NCBI GenBank assembly: GCA_030609865.1
Contig: JAUWSZ010000021.1
Coordinates: 1-12,499, forward strand
From: a bacterium
GTDB taxonomy: Bacteria; Desulfobacterota; DSWW01
Direction: 5' to 3'
DNA length: 12,499 nt
This document shows, one piece after another, positions 1-5,954 of the stretch (positions are counted from its first letter, which is position 1; every line of letters starts with the position of its first letter). Position numbers and translations under genes: made by a program. The notes under the pieces were generated by a model. That model was not told the origin of the DNA. It saw only the letters and a list, made by a program, of their open reading frames with translations, and did no database searches.

Positions 1-306
1 ACGGCCAGCTATTCGGCGATCCTGAAAGAGGCCTCGCTGCTGACACTGATCCGGTTCGTGACTTCGGACCCGGATCCGAGTCTGCAGATCCTCAAGGAGG
101 CCGGCTACAACGTGACGGCAAGTGAGGTTATTCTCTCGATATTGGAGAATCGCCCCGGGCGCCTTGCCGCCATCACGGACTGCCTCGCAAAGGAAGGGGT
201 CAACATCGATTATACCTATGGCTCTTCTCTGGAAGAGATGGGCAAGGCGCTCTTCGTGTTCCATGTCTCCGACACGAAGGCAGCCCTGAAGGCCCTGAAA
301 GAATAA
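1..306 (+). CDS. ACT-domain protein, 5' truncated by the window edge
   Basis: The frame is open from base 1 and ends at TAA 304-306, giving 101 visible residues; the start lies upstream of the window. The C-terminal part reads as an ACT fold: a first strand around 'SEVILSILENRPGRLAAI', then a helix and 'GVNIDYTYGSS', the usual beta-alpha-beta layout of small-molecule-binding regulatory domains. The visible N-terminal part (ILKEA..LTLIRFVTSDPD..LQILKEAGY) looks like the end of a preceding ACT repeat, so this is probably a short tandem-ACT protein of the kind that binds amino acids. A GTG at 58 could be proposed as a start, but the open, homologous-looking frame upstream argues against it. The ligand and partner are not visible. 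Confidence is high for the ACT fold and low for the role. Confidence 0.8.
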   Translation, partial: TASYSAILKEASLLTLIRFVTSDPDPSLQILKEAGYNVTASEVILSILENRPGRLAAITDCLAKEGVNIDYTYGSSLEEMGKALFVFHVSDTKAALKALKE

Positions 307-307
307 G

Positions 308-364
308 CGGGCCCTGCGCGGTCTTTGCTCTCCCTCCAGGCGGTCGTAGCTGAGGCAGGGCCCG
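308..364 (+). terminator. 10-bp perfect inverted repeat just after the ACT gene, possible terminator
   Basis: CGGGCCCTGC at 308-317 is the exact reverse complement of 355-364, separated by 37 nt, and begins one base after the stop codon. The position suits a transcription end for the ACT gene, but no T-run follows and the loop is long, so intrinsic termination is uncertain. Confidence 0.35.
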
Positions 365-434
365 AGGCGAAAGGTCAAAGGCGAAAGACAGGGATCAGGG
401 GTCAGGGATCAGGCCCAGCCGCTCCCCGCCAAGA

Positions 435-507
435 AATCGGGGACAGCCACCGAACTCGGCAATTGACTGGTTGTCCTCGAATTCGAGTTTAGTGGCTGTC
501 CCCGAAT
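435..507. repeat. REP-like imperfect palindrome upstream of the symporter unit
   Basis: Arms 435-458 and 484-507 are reverse complements at 21 of 24 positions, around a 25-nt centre; the core is GGGGACAGCCAC / GTGGCTGTCCCC. The centre holds a second small palindrome, CTCGAATTCGAG at 477-488. Long-armed intergenic palindromes of this type resemble REP elements mobilised by RAYT (Y1) transposases, but no transposase is present here, so that link is inference. Just upstream, 393-417 has a short run of near-identical GGGATCAGG-type repeats. The 307-611 gap otherwise contains only the inverted repeat at 308-364 and the repeat unit at 541-601. Confidence 0.7.
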
Positions 508-540
508 CGCCCCACAGCCATTCGCCCCTGCCAAGGAGGG

Positions 541-601
541 GGGTGGGCTAATACCTAACAGCTAATACCTTACAAGCTAACACAGACCACGAACTGTGCA
601 G
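541..601 (+). repeat. Dispersed TAATACC-type repeat, copy 1
   Basis: Bases 541-570 match 7633-7662 at 29 of 30 positions, 7 kb away. The unit is made of CTAATACC/AGCTAAC steps. Its last part, 575-601, matches 2261-2287 at 22 of 27 positions on the other side of the symporter, in the same orientation. The unit ends directly at the ribosome-binding site (GAGGGGG) of the small gene at 612, so it lies in that gene's leader. Confidence 0.65.
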
Positions 602-611
602 AGGGGGAAGC

Positions 612-710
612 GTGCTGCCTCTCTCGACCGCTCTTTGCCTCGTCGTGCCGCCGATTGTGATTCTTACGATCGCCATCCTGTACTTCTTCCGCAAGGAAGG
701 GCCGAATTGA
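612..710 (+). CDS. Small single-span membrane protein, probable symporter accessory peptide
   Basis: A GTG at 612 preceded by a strong GAGGGGG ribosome-binding site opens a 32-codon frame ending at TGA 708-710. The peptide is almost wholly hydrophobic: a membrane span at about residues 5-26 with a double proline near the middle (VVPPIV), followed by a short charged tail FFRKEGPN. It lies directly ahead of the symporter gene, and its stop codon overlaps that gene's TTG start (TTGA), implying translational coupling. Very short membrane proteins immediately upstream of sodium:solute symporters are known in bacteria and annotated as small symporter accessory proteins; this one fits in size, place and topology. 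A role in stability or assembly of the transporter is inferred. The alternative is a leader peptide acting only in cis on symporter translation. Confidence 0.72.
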   Translation: MLPLSTALCLVVPPIVILTIAILYFFRKEGPN

Positions 711-2194
711 TCCTTTTCGTCTTTCTCCTCTATCTCCTGCTCCTGGCATGCATCGGTATCTACTACACAAAGGCCAACCGTGCCCTGGAGGATTTTGTCC
801 TCGGCGGCAGGAGGCTCGGCCCCTGGGTGACCGCCGTTTCTGCCGAGGCGTCGGACATGAGCGGATGGCTTTTGATCGGTCTTCCTGCGGCGGCCTTTGC
901 CGGCGGGTTTTCCATCCTTTGGGCGGTTGTCGGATGCGCGGCCGGGACCCTGTTCAACTGGGTGGTGATCGCGCCGCGGCTCCACAGGGCCGCTGGACGA
1001 GCCGGCGCCCTGACCATCCCGGATTTCCTCGTCGCACGCTTTTCCGGGCGGGGAGGCCTCCTCATCCGGATCGTGGCGGTTGCCATCATCCTGGTCTTCT
1101 ACGCAACCTATATTTCCGCCCAGTTCACGGCGGCCGGAAAGATCTTTGAGACGACCTTCTCCGGGGTCTCGACCCCCTGGGGAGAGATATCGATCGATTA
1201 CGTCCAGGGAATCCTGATCGGTTGCGGGGTGATACTGTTCTACACGATTTCGGGTGGTTTTCTGGCCGTGGCCATGACCGACCTGGTCCAGGGCATGATC
1301 ATGGCATTCTCCGTGGTTGTGATCCCTGCGGTGGGAATCTGGCAATTGGGAGGCCTGGACGGGCTGTGGAATGCCATGGCACATGCGCGGGAAGGGGAGG
1401 TCCTTCTTCGGTTGGGAGGAGAACAGAGGGGGCTTGGCTTTCTGCTCGGCGTAGCGGCCGGGGGGCTTTCCTGGGGTTTGGGGTATCCGGGCCAGCCGCA
1501 CATCCTCGTGCGATTCATGGCCATCAAGGAGGCCGGAAAGCTCAAGTTCTCGGCACTGATCTCGGTTTGCTGGGTCCTGGCCGCCCTTTACGGGGCCATG
1601 TTCGTCGGTTTTGTCGGAAGGGCCTTCCATCCCGGAGGCCTGGAGGATCCGGACAGTGTTTTTCCGCTGCTCGCGACCCAGCTTCTGCCGGACTGGCTTG
1701 CCGGCATCATGATCGCAGCGGCCATCGCTGCTGTGATGTCTACCGTGGATTCCCAGATCCTGGTCGCAGTCTCCGCCGTTGTGAGCGACATTTACGGAAA
1801 ACTCCTGGGCGGTGAAGTCCGTTCCTCCCGGGGGGTCTGGCTCGGCCGTCTCACCGGGGTCCTGCTCGGGGGTGCGGCCTTCCTGTTGGCCCTGCAACGC
1901 AGGGGCGTGTTCGAGCAGGTCTTCGACGCCTGGGGAGGTCTCGCCGCCGGGCTGGGACCTGCCGTCTGCTTCTCCCTGCTGTGGCCTCGCACCACCTACC
2001 AGGGGGTTCTCGGGGGCATGCTGGTCGGCGCCGCCCTTACGCAACTCTGGCCGGCCCTGGTCGAGTTCTTCCCCCACCCGGTCGTTACGGTCTGGCCGGC
2101 CGCCCTGATTCCCAGCTTCGGCCTGTCCTGTTTGACGATTTGGGTGGTGAGTTTGGCTACGGTAAAAGTTTGTGGGGTCAGGTCTTGCATTTGA
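707..2194 (+). CDS. putP: Sodium/proline-type symporter (SSF family, PutP-like)
   Basis: Inner-membrane Na+-coupled solute carrier. I place the start at TTG 707, overlapping the preceding small gene's stop and with AAGGA at 693-697 as ribosome-binding site; this gives 495 residues starting directly in the first membrane span. An in-frame ATG at 596 would add a hydrophilic, unrelated N-terminus and is rejected. PutP hallmarks are the SAEASDMSGW motif, whose Asp (D50) corresponds to the Na+-site Asp of E. coli PutP, followed by LIGLPAAAFAGG; GGFLAVAMTDLVQG; GLGYPGQPHILVRFMA; and AAAIAAVMSTVDSQ...VVSDIYGKLL. About a dozen membrane spans are apparent. Proline is the best guess for substrate from these motifs; another amino acid or carboxylate cannot be excluded. 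The C-terminus is odd: the last codons and the stop lie inside a perfect palindrome, and the hydrophilic tail after the last span is shorter than in E. coli PutP. Confidence 0.88.
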   Translation: MILFVFLLYLLLLACIGIYYTKANRALEDFVLGGRRLGPWVTAVSAEASDMSGWLLIGLPAAAFAGGFSILWAVVGCAAGTLFNWVVIAPRLHRAAGRAGALTIPDFLVARFSGRGGLLIRIVAVAIILVFYATYISAQFTAAGKIFETTFSGVSTPWGEISIDYVQGILIGCGVILFYTISGGFLAVAMTDLVQGMIMAFSVVVIPAVGIWQLGGLDGLWNAMAHAREGEVLLRLGGEQRGLGFLLGVAAGGLSWGLGYPGQPHILVRFMAIKEAGKLKFSALISVCWVLAALYGAMFVGFVGRAFHPGGLEDPDSVFPLLATQLLPDWLAGIMIAAAIAAVMSTVDSQILVAVSAVVSDIYGKLLGGEVRSSRGVWLGRLTGVLLGGAAFLLALQRRGVFEQVFDAWGGLAAGLGPAVCFSLLWPRTTYQGVLGGMLVGAALTQLWPALVEFFPHPVVTVWPAALIPSFGLSCLTIWVVSLATVKVCGVRSCI

Positions 2195-2237
2195 ACTTTA
2201 CTCCGAGGCTAAAGTTCAAATGCAAGACCTGACCCCA
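2173..2237. repeat. Perfect 28-bp inverted repeat overlapping the symporter 3' end
   Basis: Arms 2173-2200 and 2210-2237 are exact reverse complements with a 9-nt loop (CTCCGAGGC). The left arm begins TGGGGTCAGGTCTTGC. It encodes the last six residues and the stop of the symporter, and sits between that gene and the convergent nrdG. The form is that of a REP-like mobile palindrome; as RNA it would be a very stable hairpin and could end transcription from both sides, although no T-run follows. It is unrelated in sequence to the palindrome at 435-507. Confidence 0.85.
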
Positions 2238-2250
2238 ATAAGAGGTGGTT

Positions 2251-2287
2251 GGGAGCTAACAGCTAACCTAATCCACGCACTGTGCAG
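2251..2287 (+). repeat. Dispersed TAATACC-type repeat, copy 2 (degenerate)
   Basis: GGGAGCTAACAGCTAACCTAAT followed by CCACGCACTGTGCAG. Bases 2261-2287 match 575-601 at 22 of 27 positions in direct orientation, so related units stand on both sides of the symporter pair. It lies in the 67-bp gap before the nrdG stop, where I see no other signal. Confidence 0.5.
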
Positions 2288-2304
2288 GAGCCAAAGAAGC
2301 GAGA

Positions 2305-3027
2305 CTAGGCCACAGCCTGTTCCTTCAGGTATTCGGGGGGATAGGCCGGAAGGTCACAGAAGAGGGGATCGAGGCATTTCCCGGGACGAAACTGCTGCAG
2401 GAAGTATCGGTGGCTGCCCTGGAGCCATTCACCCAGATGGGCGAGATCGCCTTCATCGAGCAGACCCGGTACGACGGTGGTCCGGAGCTCATACGGCACG
2501 GCCGAGGCCTGGAGCAGTTCCACCGTTGCTTCCGTGGCGGCCACCAGTTCGGTCTCCGGCATGGCCGTGCGGGCGATGGCGCGGATCTTGTCCGGAGGCC
2601 CCTTGATGTCCACGGCCACGTAGTCCAGAAGGGAAGCATCCAGCAGGGGCCCGAGCCGTTCCGGCAGGGAGCCGTTGCTGTCCAGCTTGATCTGGAGGCC
2701 CAGTCCACGAATTTGTCGGCACAGCTCGGGGAGTCCCTTTTGAAGCAAAGGCTCTCCGCCCGTCAGGCAGACGCCCTCCAGCATCCTGCTGTAGGTTGCC
2801 AGGTAGGTGATGATCTCGTCCAGGTCGAGGGGTGCCTGTCCGTCCCCCTCCTCGTCGAGGACGAGTTCCGGGTTGTGACAGTAGGGGCAACGAAAGTTGC
2901 AGCCTTGGAGAAACAGGGTGGAGGCCACCCGCCCCGGATAGTCGAGCAACGTGGTCTTGGACCAGCCAAGAATGCGAACAACCGGCTCCTCGGGGGGAAG
3001 CTCCAAGTCGGTCGGAATCAATGACAT
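2305..3027 (-). CDS. nrdG: Anaerobic ribonucleotide reductase activating enzyme (radical SAM, NrdG2 type)
   Basis: Cytoplasmic 4Fe-4S/S-adenosylmethionine enzyme that installs the glycyl radical on NrdD. The start is ATG 3027-3025, overlapping the TGA of the glutaredoxin-like gene by one base (TGATG), giving 240 residues; an earlier in-frame ATG at 3078 would overlap that gene by about 50 bp and is less likely. The radical-SAM cluster motif CNFRCPYC (C43, C47, C50) follows an N-terminal stretch (LGWSKTTLLDYPGRVASTLFLQG) typical of the NrdG2/TIGR02495 group. TGGEPL (89-94) is the SAM-binding GGE motif; LQIKLDSNGS and DYVAVDIKGP are later barrel strands. It is longer than E. coli NrdG (about 154 residues), as expected for this group. 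It is the last gene of the nrdD operon and coupled by overlap, with no intrinsic terminator beyond the palindrome at 2173-2237. Confidence 0.92.
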   Translation of the reverse strand: MSLIPTDLELPPEEPVVRILGWSKTTLLDYPGRVASTLFLQGCNFRCPYCHNPELVLDEEGDGQAPLDLDEIITYLATYSRMLEGVCLTGGEPLLQKGLPELCRQIRGLGLQIKLDSNGSLPERLGPLLDASLLDYVAVDIKGPPDKIRAIARTAMPETELVAATEATVELLQASAVPYELRTTVVPGLLDEGDLAHLGEWLQGSHRYFLQQFRPGKCLDPLFCDLPAYPPEYLKEQAVA

Positions 3028-3467
3028 CAGGGTCGGTCTTGGAGGATTTCGCGGATTTCTCGCGGACCCATGGCCCACTTCAGAATCTGGCCGTCTCCAG
3101 CCACATTGAGCAAGACGGGAAGGTTCATCTCTCCGCTGTCCTTGCGTGTGATCTTGTTCCGGATTTGCCGGTAGTACTGGGTGAAGAGCTTTCGACCCGT
3201 GGTATCCTGGAGGTCCAGGATTTCGACGTGAAGGTCAAGGGTGCCGAGGTCCTCCTTCACCTCGTCGCATTTCGAGCAATTCGGCCTGGTGAAGAGCTTC
3301 CAGTCGCTCGACCCGTTCACGCGATGGGTTCGAGGCTCCATGAAGCTGTTGAGTTCCAGGATCGGCATCATTCGTACGTCCGGCCTCTCCGCGGAAACGT
3401 CGTCCGTGCCGGTGGGCTCCCTCTTCTCCTCCGCGATGGCCTTGTCCACGCCGTGGAGGGTGACCAC
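3027..3467 (-). CDS. Glutaredoxin/thioredoxin-fold protein within the nrdD operon
   Basis: A predicted 146-residue cytoplasmic redoxin. From residue 55, DWKLFTRPNCSKCDEV contains a glutaredoxin-type CxxC (C64, C67) after the first beta strand; LHVEILDLQDT is the second strand, and NLPVLL carries the expected cis-proline before the last strands. The N-terminal ~50 residues match nothing I recognise. I keep GTG 3467 because AGGGA sits just before it and the gap to the nrdD stop is only 6 bp; an internal ATG near residue 33 or 43 would give a more usual redoxin length. Its place between nrdD and nrdG indicates that it supplies electrons to the reductase, as NrdH-type redoxins do for thiol-dependent class III enzymes. 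That role is inferred from context plus motif. Confidence 0.82.
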   Translation of the reverse strand: MVTLHGVDKAIAEEKREPTGTDDVSAERPDVRMMPILELNSFMEPRTHRVNGSSDWKLFTRPNCSKCDEVKEDLGTLDLHVEILDLQDTTGRKLFTQYYRQIRNKITRKDSGEMNLPVLLNVAGDGQILKWAMGPREIREILQDRP

Positions 3468-3473
3468 GTTTCC

Positions 3474-5597
3474 CTAGGGCTTCGTCGAAAAGAGCCTGCG
3501 GTCCAGGTATTCCTCCGCCTTGCCCTTGTTCCAGTTCTTGACGGGCCGATAGTAGCCCACGATCCGGGCGTACACCTCTGTTTCATTACCGCAAGACGGG
3601 CACTTTTCCTGCTCGCCTTTGAGGTACCCGTGGTCTGAGCACACGGAAAAGGTGGGGGAAATCGTGTAATAGGGGATTCGGTAGTTCTCTGCGATCTTCC
3701 TTACCAGCTTTTTGCAGGCCTCCGTGTCCTCGATGCTCTCCCCCAGGAAGCTGTGGAAGACCGTGCCGCCCGTGTATTTTCGCTGAATCTCCTCCTGGAG
3801 GTCCAGGGCACCGAATAGGTCCGACGTGTAGCCCACGGGGAGTTGGGTGGAATTCGTGTAGTAGGGCGCCTCCTCGCCGGCGGTCACGATCTCCGGGTAG
3901 CGCTCCTTGTCGATCTTCGCGAGCCGGTACGAGGTGGACTCGGCAGGGGTGGCCTCGAGGTTGTACAGGTTGCCGGTTGACTCCTGGTATTCTATGAGGC
4001 GTTCCCGCATGAAGTCGAGCACCTCGAGGGCGAACAACCGCCCTTCCTCGGCCACCAGGTCCTTGCCGAGGAAATTCGTGCAGCATTCGTTCATTCCCAC
4101 GAGACCGATGGTGGAGAAGTGGTTGTCCCATGTGCCGAGATATCTTTTCGAATACGGGAACAGCCCTTCGCCCATCAGCTTCGTGATGATTGCACGTTTG
4201 ATTTCGAGGGAGTCCCGGGCACTACCCATCGTTCGGCCGAGTCGCTCGAAGAACTCTTCCCGGCTCCTGGAGAGGTAGCCCAGCCTCGGAAGATTGATCG
4301 TGACGACCCCGATCGACCCTGTGAGCTCGGCCGCACCGAAAAGGCCCCCTCCCTTCTTCTTCAACTCCCGCTTGTCCAACTGAAGCCGGCAGCACATGGA
4401 GCGCACGTCGCTGGGTTGTAGGTCGCTGTTGATGAAGTTCTGAAAATAGGGGGTGCCGTACTTGGCGGTCATCTGGAAAAGAAGCTCCGCGTTTTCGCTG
4501 TCCCAGTCGAATTCCTCGGTGATGTTGTAGGTAGGTATTGGATACGGAAAGCCCCGGTCCGCCGCGTCCCCTCCCATCATTACTTCCAGGAAGGCGCGGT
4601 TGATCATGTCCATCTCTTTCTGATAATCGCCGTAGCAGCTGTCCTGGGCCTTCCCTCCGATGATGACCGGCTCGTCCCTCAGGTCCTGGGGCACGACCCA
4701 GTCCAGCGTGATGTTCGTGAAGGGCGCTTGCGAGCCCCAGCGACTCGGGGTGTTCACGCCGAAGATGAAGCTCTGGATGTTCTGCTTCACCTCCCGGTAG
4801 CCGATGCCGTCATGCCGTATGAAGGGGGCGAGGTAGGTGTCAAAGCTCGAGAATGCCTGTGCCCCGGCCCACTCGTTCTGGAGGACTCCCAGGAAATTGA
4901 CCATCTGCGCTATCAGGGTGCTCAGGTGATGGGGAGCGTGAGAGCTGATCTTGTTCGGCACACCGCCGAGACCCTCCTGGAGGAGCTGTTTCAAGCTCCA
5001 GCCGGCGCAGTACCCGGAGAACATGCACAGGTCGTGGATGTGCATCGTTCCGTTTCGGTGGGCGTTCGCGATGTCTTTGGTGTAGATGTTGTTGAGCCAG
5101 TAGTTGGCGGTTACCGTTCCGGAATTGTGAAGGATGAGTCCTCCCAGGGAGTAGTTCACGTTGCTATTTTCCCGGACACGCCAGTCCGCCTGGCTGAGGT
5201 ACCCATCCATCGTGTTCTTGATGTCCAGGAGCAGGCTCTTGGTTTCCCGTATGCGGGCATGCTGTTCCCGGTACAGGATGTAGGTCTTGACCGTCCTGGC
5301 ATGCCGCCTGTGAATCAGGACCTCTTCGACAAAATCCTGGATTTGCTCGACCGCGGGGATCGAGCGGGGATGGGTTTGCTTCACGAGCGTCTCACACACC
5401 TCGTTCGAGCATCGAACGGCCTCGTCCCTGTCCTCCAGGTCCACTGCCTTCATGGCATTGACGATGGCCTGTGTGATTCGCTCCTGGTCAAAGGGAACGA
5501 TCTTTCCGTCCCGTTTCCGGATGCAGTAGTTTTCGTCGGTCAGATGGAGAAAAGCCGGTTTCTCCCTCGTGTCCGACTCGACGTATGCCTGCGCCAT
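3474..5597 (-). CDS. nrdD: Anaerobic (class III) ribonucleoside-triphosphate reductase
   Basis: Glycyl-radical enzyme reducing ribonucleoside triphosphates to dNTPs without oxygen. It is 707 residues from ATG 5597, with AAGGAG nine bases upstream. The N-terminal ATP-cone (about 23-118: CIRKRDGKIVPFDQERI...ILYREQHARIRE) is the allosteric dATP/ATP site. The barrel carries HDLCMFSGYCAGW and RSMCCRLQLD (C402/C403), where the substrate-side thiyl cysteine lies. The C-terminus has a zinc-site region (CSDHGYLKG...CPSCG, C653/C666/C669) and the radical loop RIVGYYRPV with Gly681. E. coli NrdD has Met672 nine residues before its radical Gly and uses formate; the equivalent residue here is Glu672, pointing to the thiol-dependent subgroup and agreeing with the glutaredoxin-like gene that follows. 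First gene of a three-gene operon; the promoter region carries NrdR-like boxes. Confidence 0.95.
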   Translation of the reverse strand: MAQAYVESDTREKPAFLHLTDENYCIRKRDGKIVPFDQERITQAIVNAMKAVDLEDRDEAVRCSNEVCETLVKQTHPRSIPAVEQIQDFVEEVLIHRRHARTVKTYILYREQHARIRETKSLLLDIKNTMDGYLSQADWRVRENSNVNYSLGGLILHNSGTVTANYWLNNIYTKDIANAHRNGTMHIHDLCMFSGYCAGWSLKQLLQEGLGGVPNKISSHAPHHLSTLIAQMVNFLGVLQNEWAGAQAFSSFDTYLAPFIRHDGIGYREVKQNIQSFIFGVNTPSRWGSQAPFTNITLDWVVPQDLRDEPVIIGGKAQDSCYGDYQKEMDMINRAFLEVMMGGDAADRGFPYPIPTYNITEEFDWDSENAELLFQMTAKYGTPYFQNFINSDLQPSDVRSMCCRLQLDKRELKKKGGGLFGAAELTGSIGVVTINLPRLGYLSRSREEFFERLGRTMGSARDSLEIKRAIITKLMGEGLFPYSKRYLGTWDNHFSTIGLVGMNECCTNFLGKDLVAEEGRLFALEVLDFMRERLIEYQESTGNLYNLEATPAESTSYRLAKIDKERYPEIVTAGEEAPYYTNSTQLPVGYTSDLFGALDLQEEIQRKYTGGTVFHSFLGESIEDTEACKKLVRKIAENYRIPYYTISPTFSVCSDHGYLKGEQEKCPSCGNETEVYARIVGYYRPVKNWNKGKAEEYLDRRLFSTKP

Positions 5598-5657
5598 CTT
5601 GTCTCCTTGTGCATACGGATTAACGTTTTAGAAGTTGTTTGTATTTTAGGCAATTGG

Positions 5658-5694
5658 TATAGGTTATTTAAAGTAAATTCTTAAATAACCTATA
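5658..5694. promoter_or_regulatory. Perfect 14-bp inverted repeat in the nrdD leader
   Basis: TATAGGTTATTTAA at 5658-5671 is the exact reverse complement of 5681-5694, with a 9-nt spacer. It is AT-rich, lies about 60 bp upstream of the nrdD start and downstream of the predicted transcription start, and its outer end overlaps NrdR-like box 1 by 8 bases. It could be a dimeric operator (for example for an anaerobic or redox regulator) or an mRNA hairpin in the 5' leader; no specific regulator can be named. Confidence 0.6.
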
Positions 5695-5702
5695 TCTAGT
5701 GT
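5687..5702 (-). promoter_or_regulatory. NrdR-like box 1
   Basis: On the minus strand this reads ACACTAGATATAGGTT, which matches the palindromic NrdR consensus ACACTATATATAGTGT at 13 of 16 positions. It lies about +10 to +25 from the predicted nrdD transcription start. NrdR is the ATP-cone repressor of bacterial ribonucleotide reductase operons and binds paired boxes about 31-32 bp apart centre to centre; box 2 is exactly 31 bp away. Confidence 0.65.
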
Positions 5703-5717
5703 CTTCAGGATAGATGA

Positions 5718-5733
5718 CTACTATATCTTGTTG
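5718..5733 (-). promoter_or_regulatory. NrdR-like box 2, overlapping the nrdD -10
   Basis: On the minus strand this reads CAACAAGATATAGTAG and shares the ATATAG core with box 1; 10 of 16 positions match the NrdR consensus. Weak alone, it gains support from its 31-bp (three helical turns) spacing to box 1 and from covering the predicted -10 element, where a repressor would block polymerase. Confidence 0.5.
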
Positions 5734-5747
5734 CTTATTCCTGTCAA
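5720..5747 (-). promoter_or_regulatory. Sigma70-type promoter of the nrdD operon
   Basis: On the minus strand TTGACA (5742-5747, perfect -35) is followed after 16 bp by TATAGT (5720-5725, 5 of 6 of the -10 consensus). Transcription would start near 5713, giving a leader of about 115 nt. The rest of the 5598-5954 gap holds the inverted repeat, the NrdR-like boxes and a possible terminator of the gene upstream; I see no other gene there. Confidence 0.65.
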
Positions 5748-5858
5748 GGGAAAAATGCTCTGACCCTGGAACAGCGTCTTTCTTTGACACGGTGCTTCAT
5801 AAGAAAAAACAGTTAAATTGGTGACTTAGATGCTTCAAAAAGGGGCAAGAATTTTTCT

Positions 5859-5892
5859 AAAAAGCCCTCAAATGGGTTGCAGACCCGGCCTT
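5859..5892 (-). terminator. Possible intrinsic terminator after the LarA-family gene
   Basis: On the minus strand AAGGCC opens an imperfect stem closed by GGGCTT, with an inner GGGT/ACCC stem, and is followed by a T-run (about 5858-5864 on the plus strand). It lies about 60 bp past the LarA-family stop. The stem is imperfect, so confidence is moderate. A short GCCCC/GGGGC hairpin closer to the stop could add to it. Confidence 0.4.
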
Positions 5893-5954
5893 GATTCGAC
5901 GAGTCGGGCGCGGCTCCCGCCGGAGATGCCCCTGCCGGGGCGGTTTCGGCCCGT

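Noticed and set aside
596..706. In-frame N-terminal extension of the symporter from ATG 596
   Set aside because: The extension is Arg-rich and unlike the family, ATG 596 lacks a ribosome-binding site, and this stretch is better read in the other frame as the coupled small membrane protein.
548..2077. A 509-codon open frame on the minus strand opposite the symporter
   Set aside because: Its product is rich in Pro, Gly, Arg, Glu and Asp without any domain, and lies wholly antisense to a clear PutP-like gene; it is a by-product of GC-rich codon use.
4728..5684. A 318-codon plus-strand frame opposite nrdD
   Set aside because: Antisense to the well-conserved ATP-cone and barrel of NrdD; no recognisable motif, and its end runs into the nrdD promoter region.
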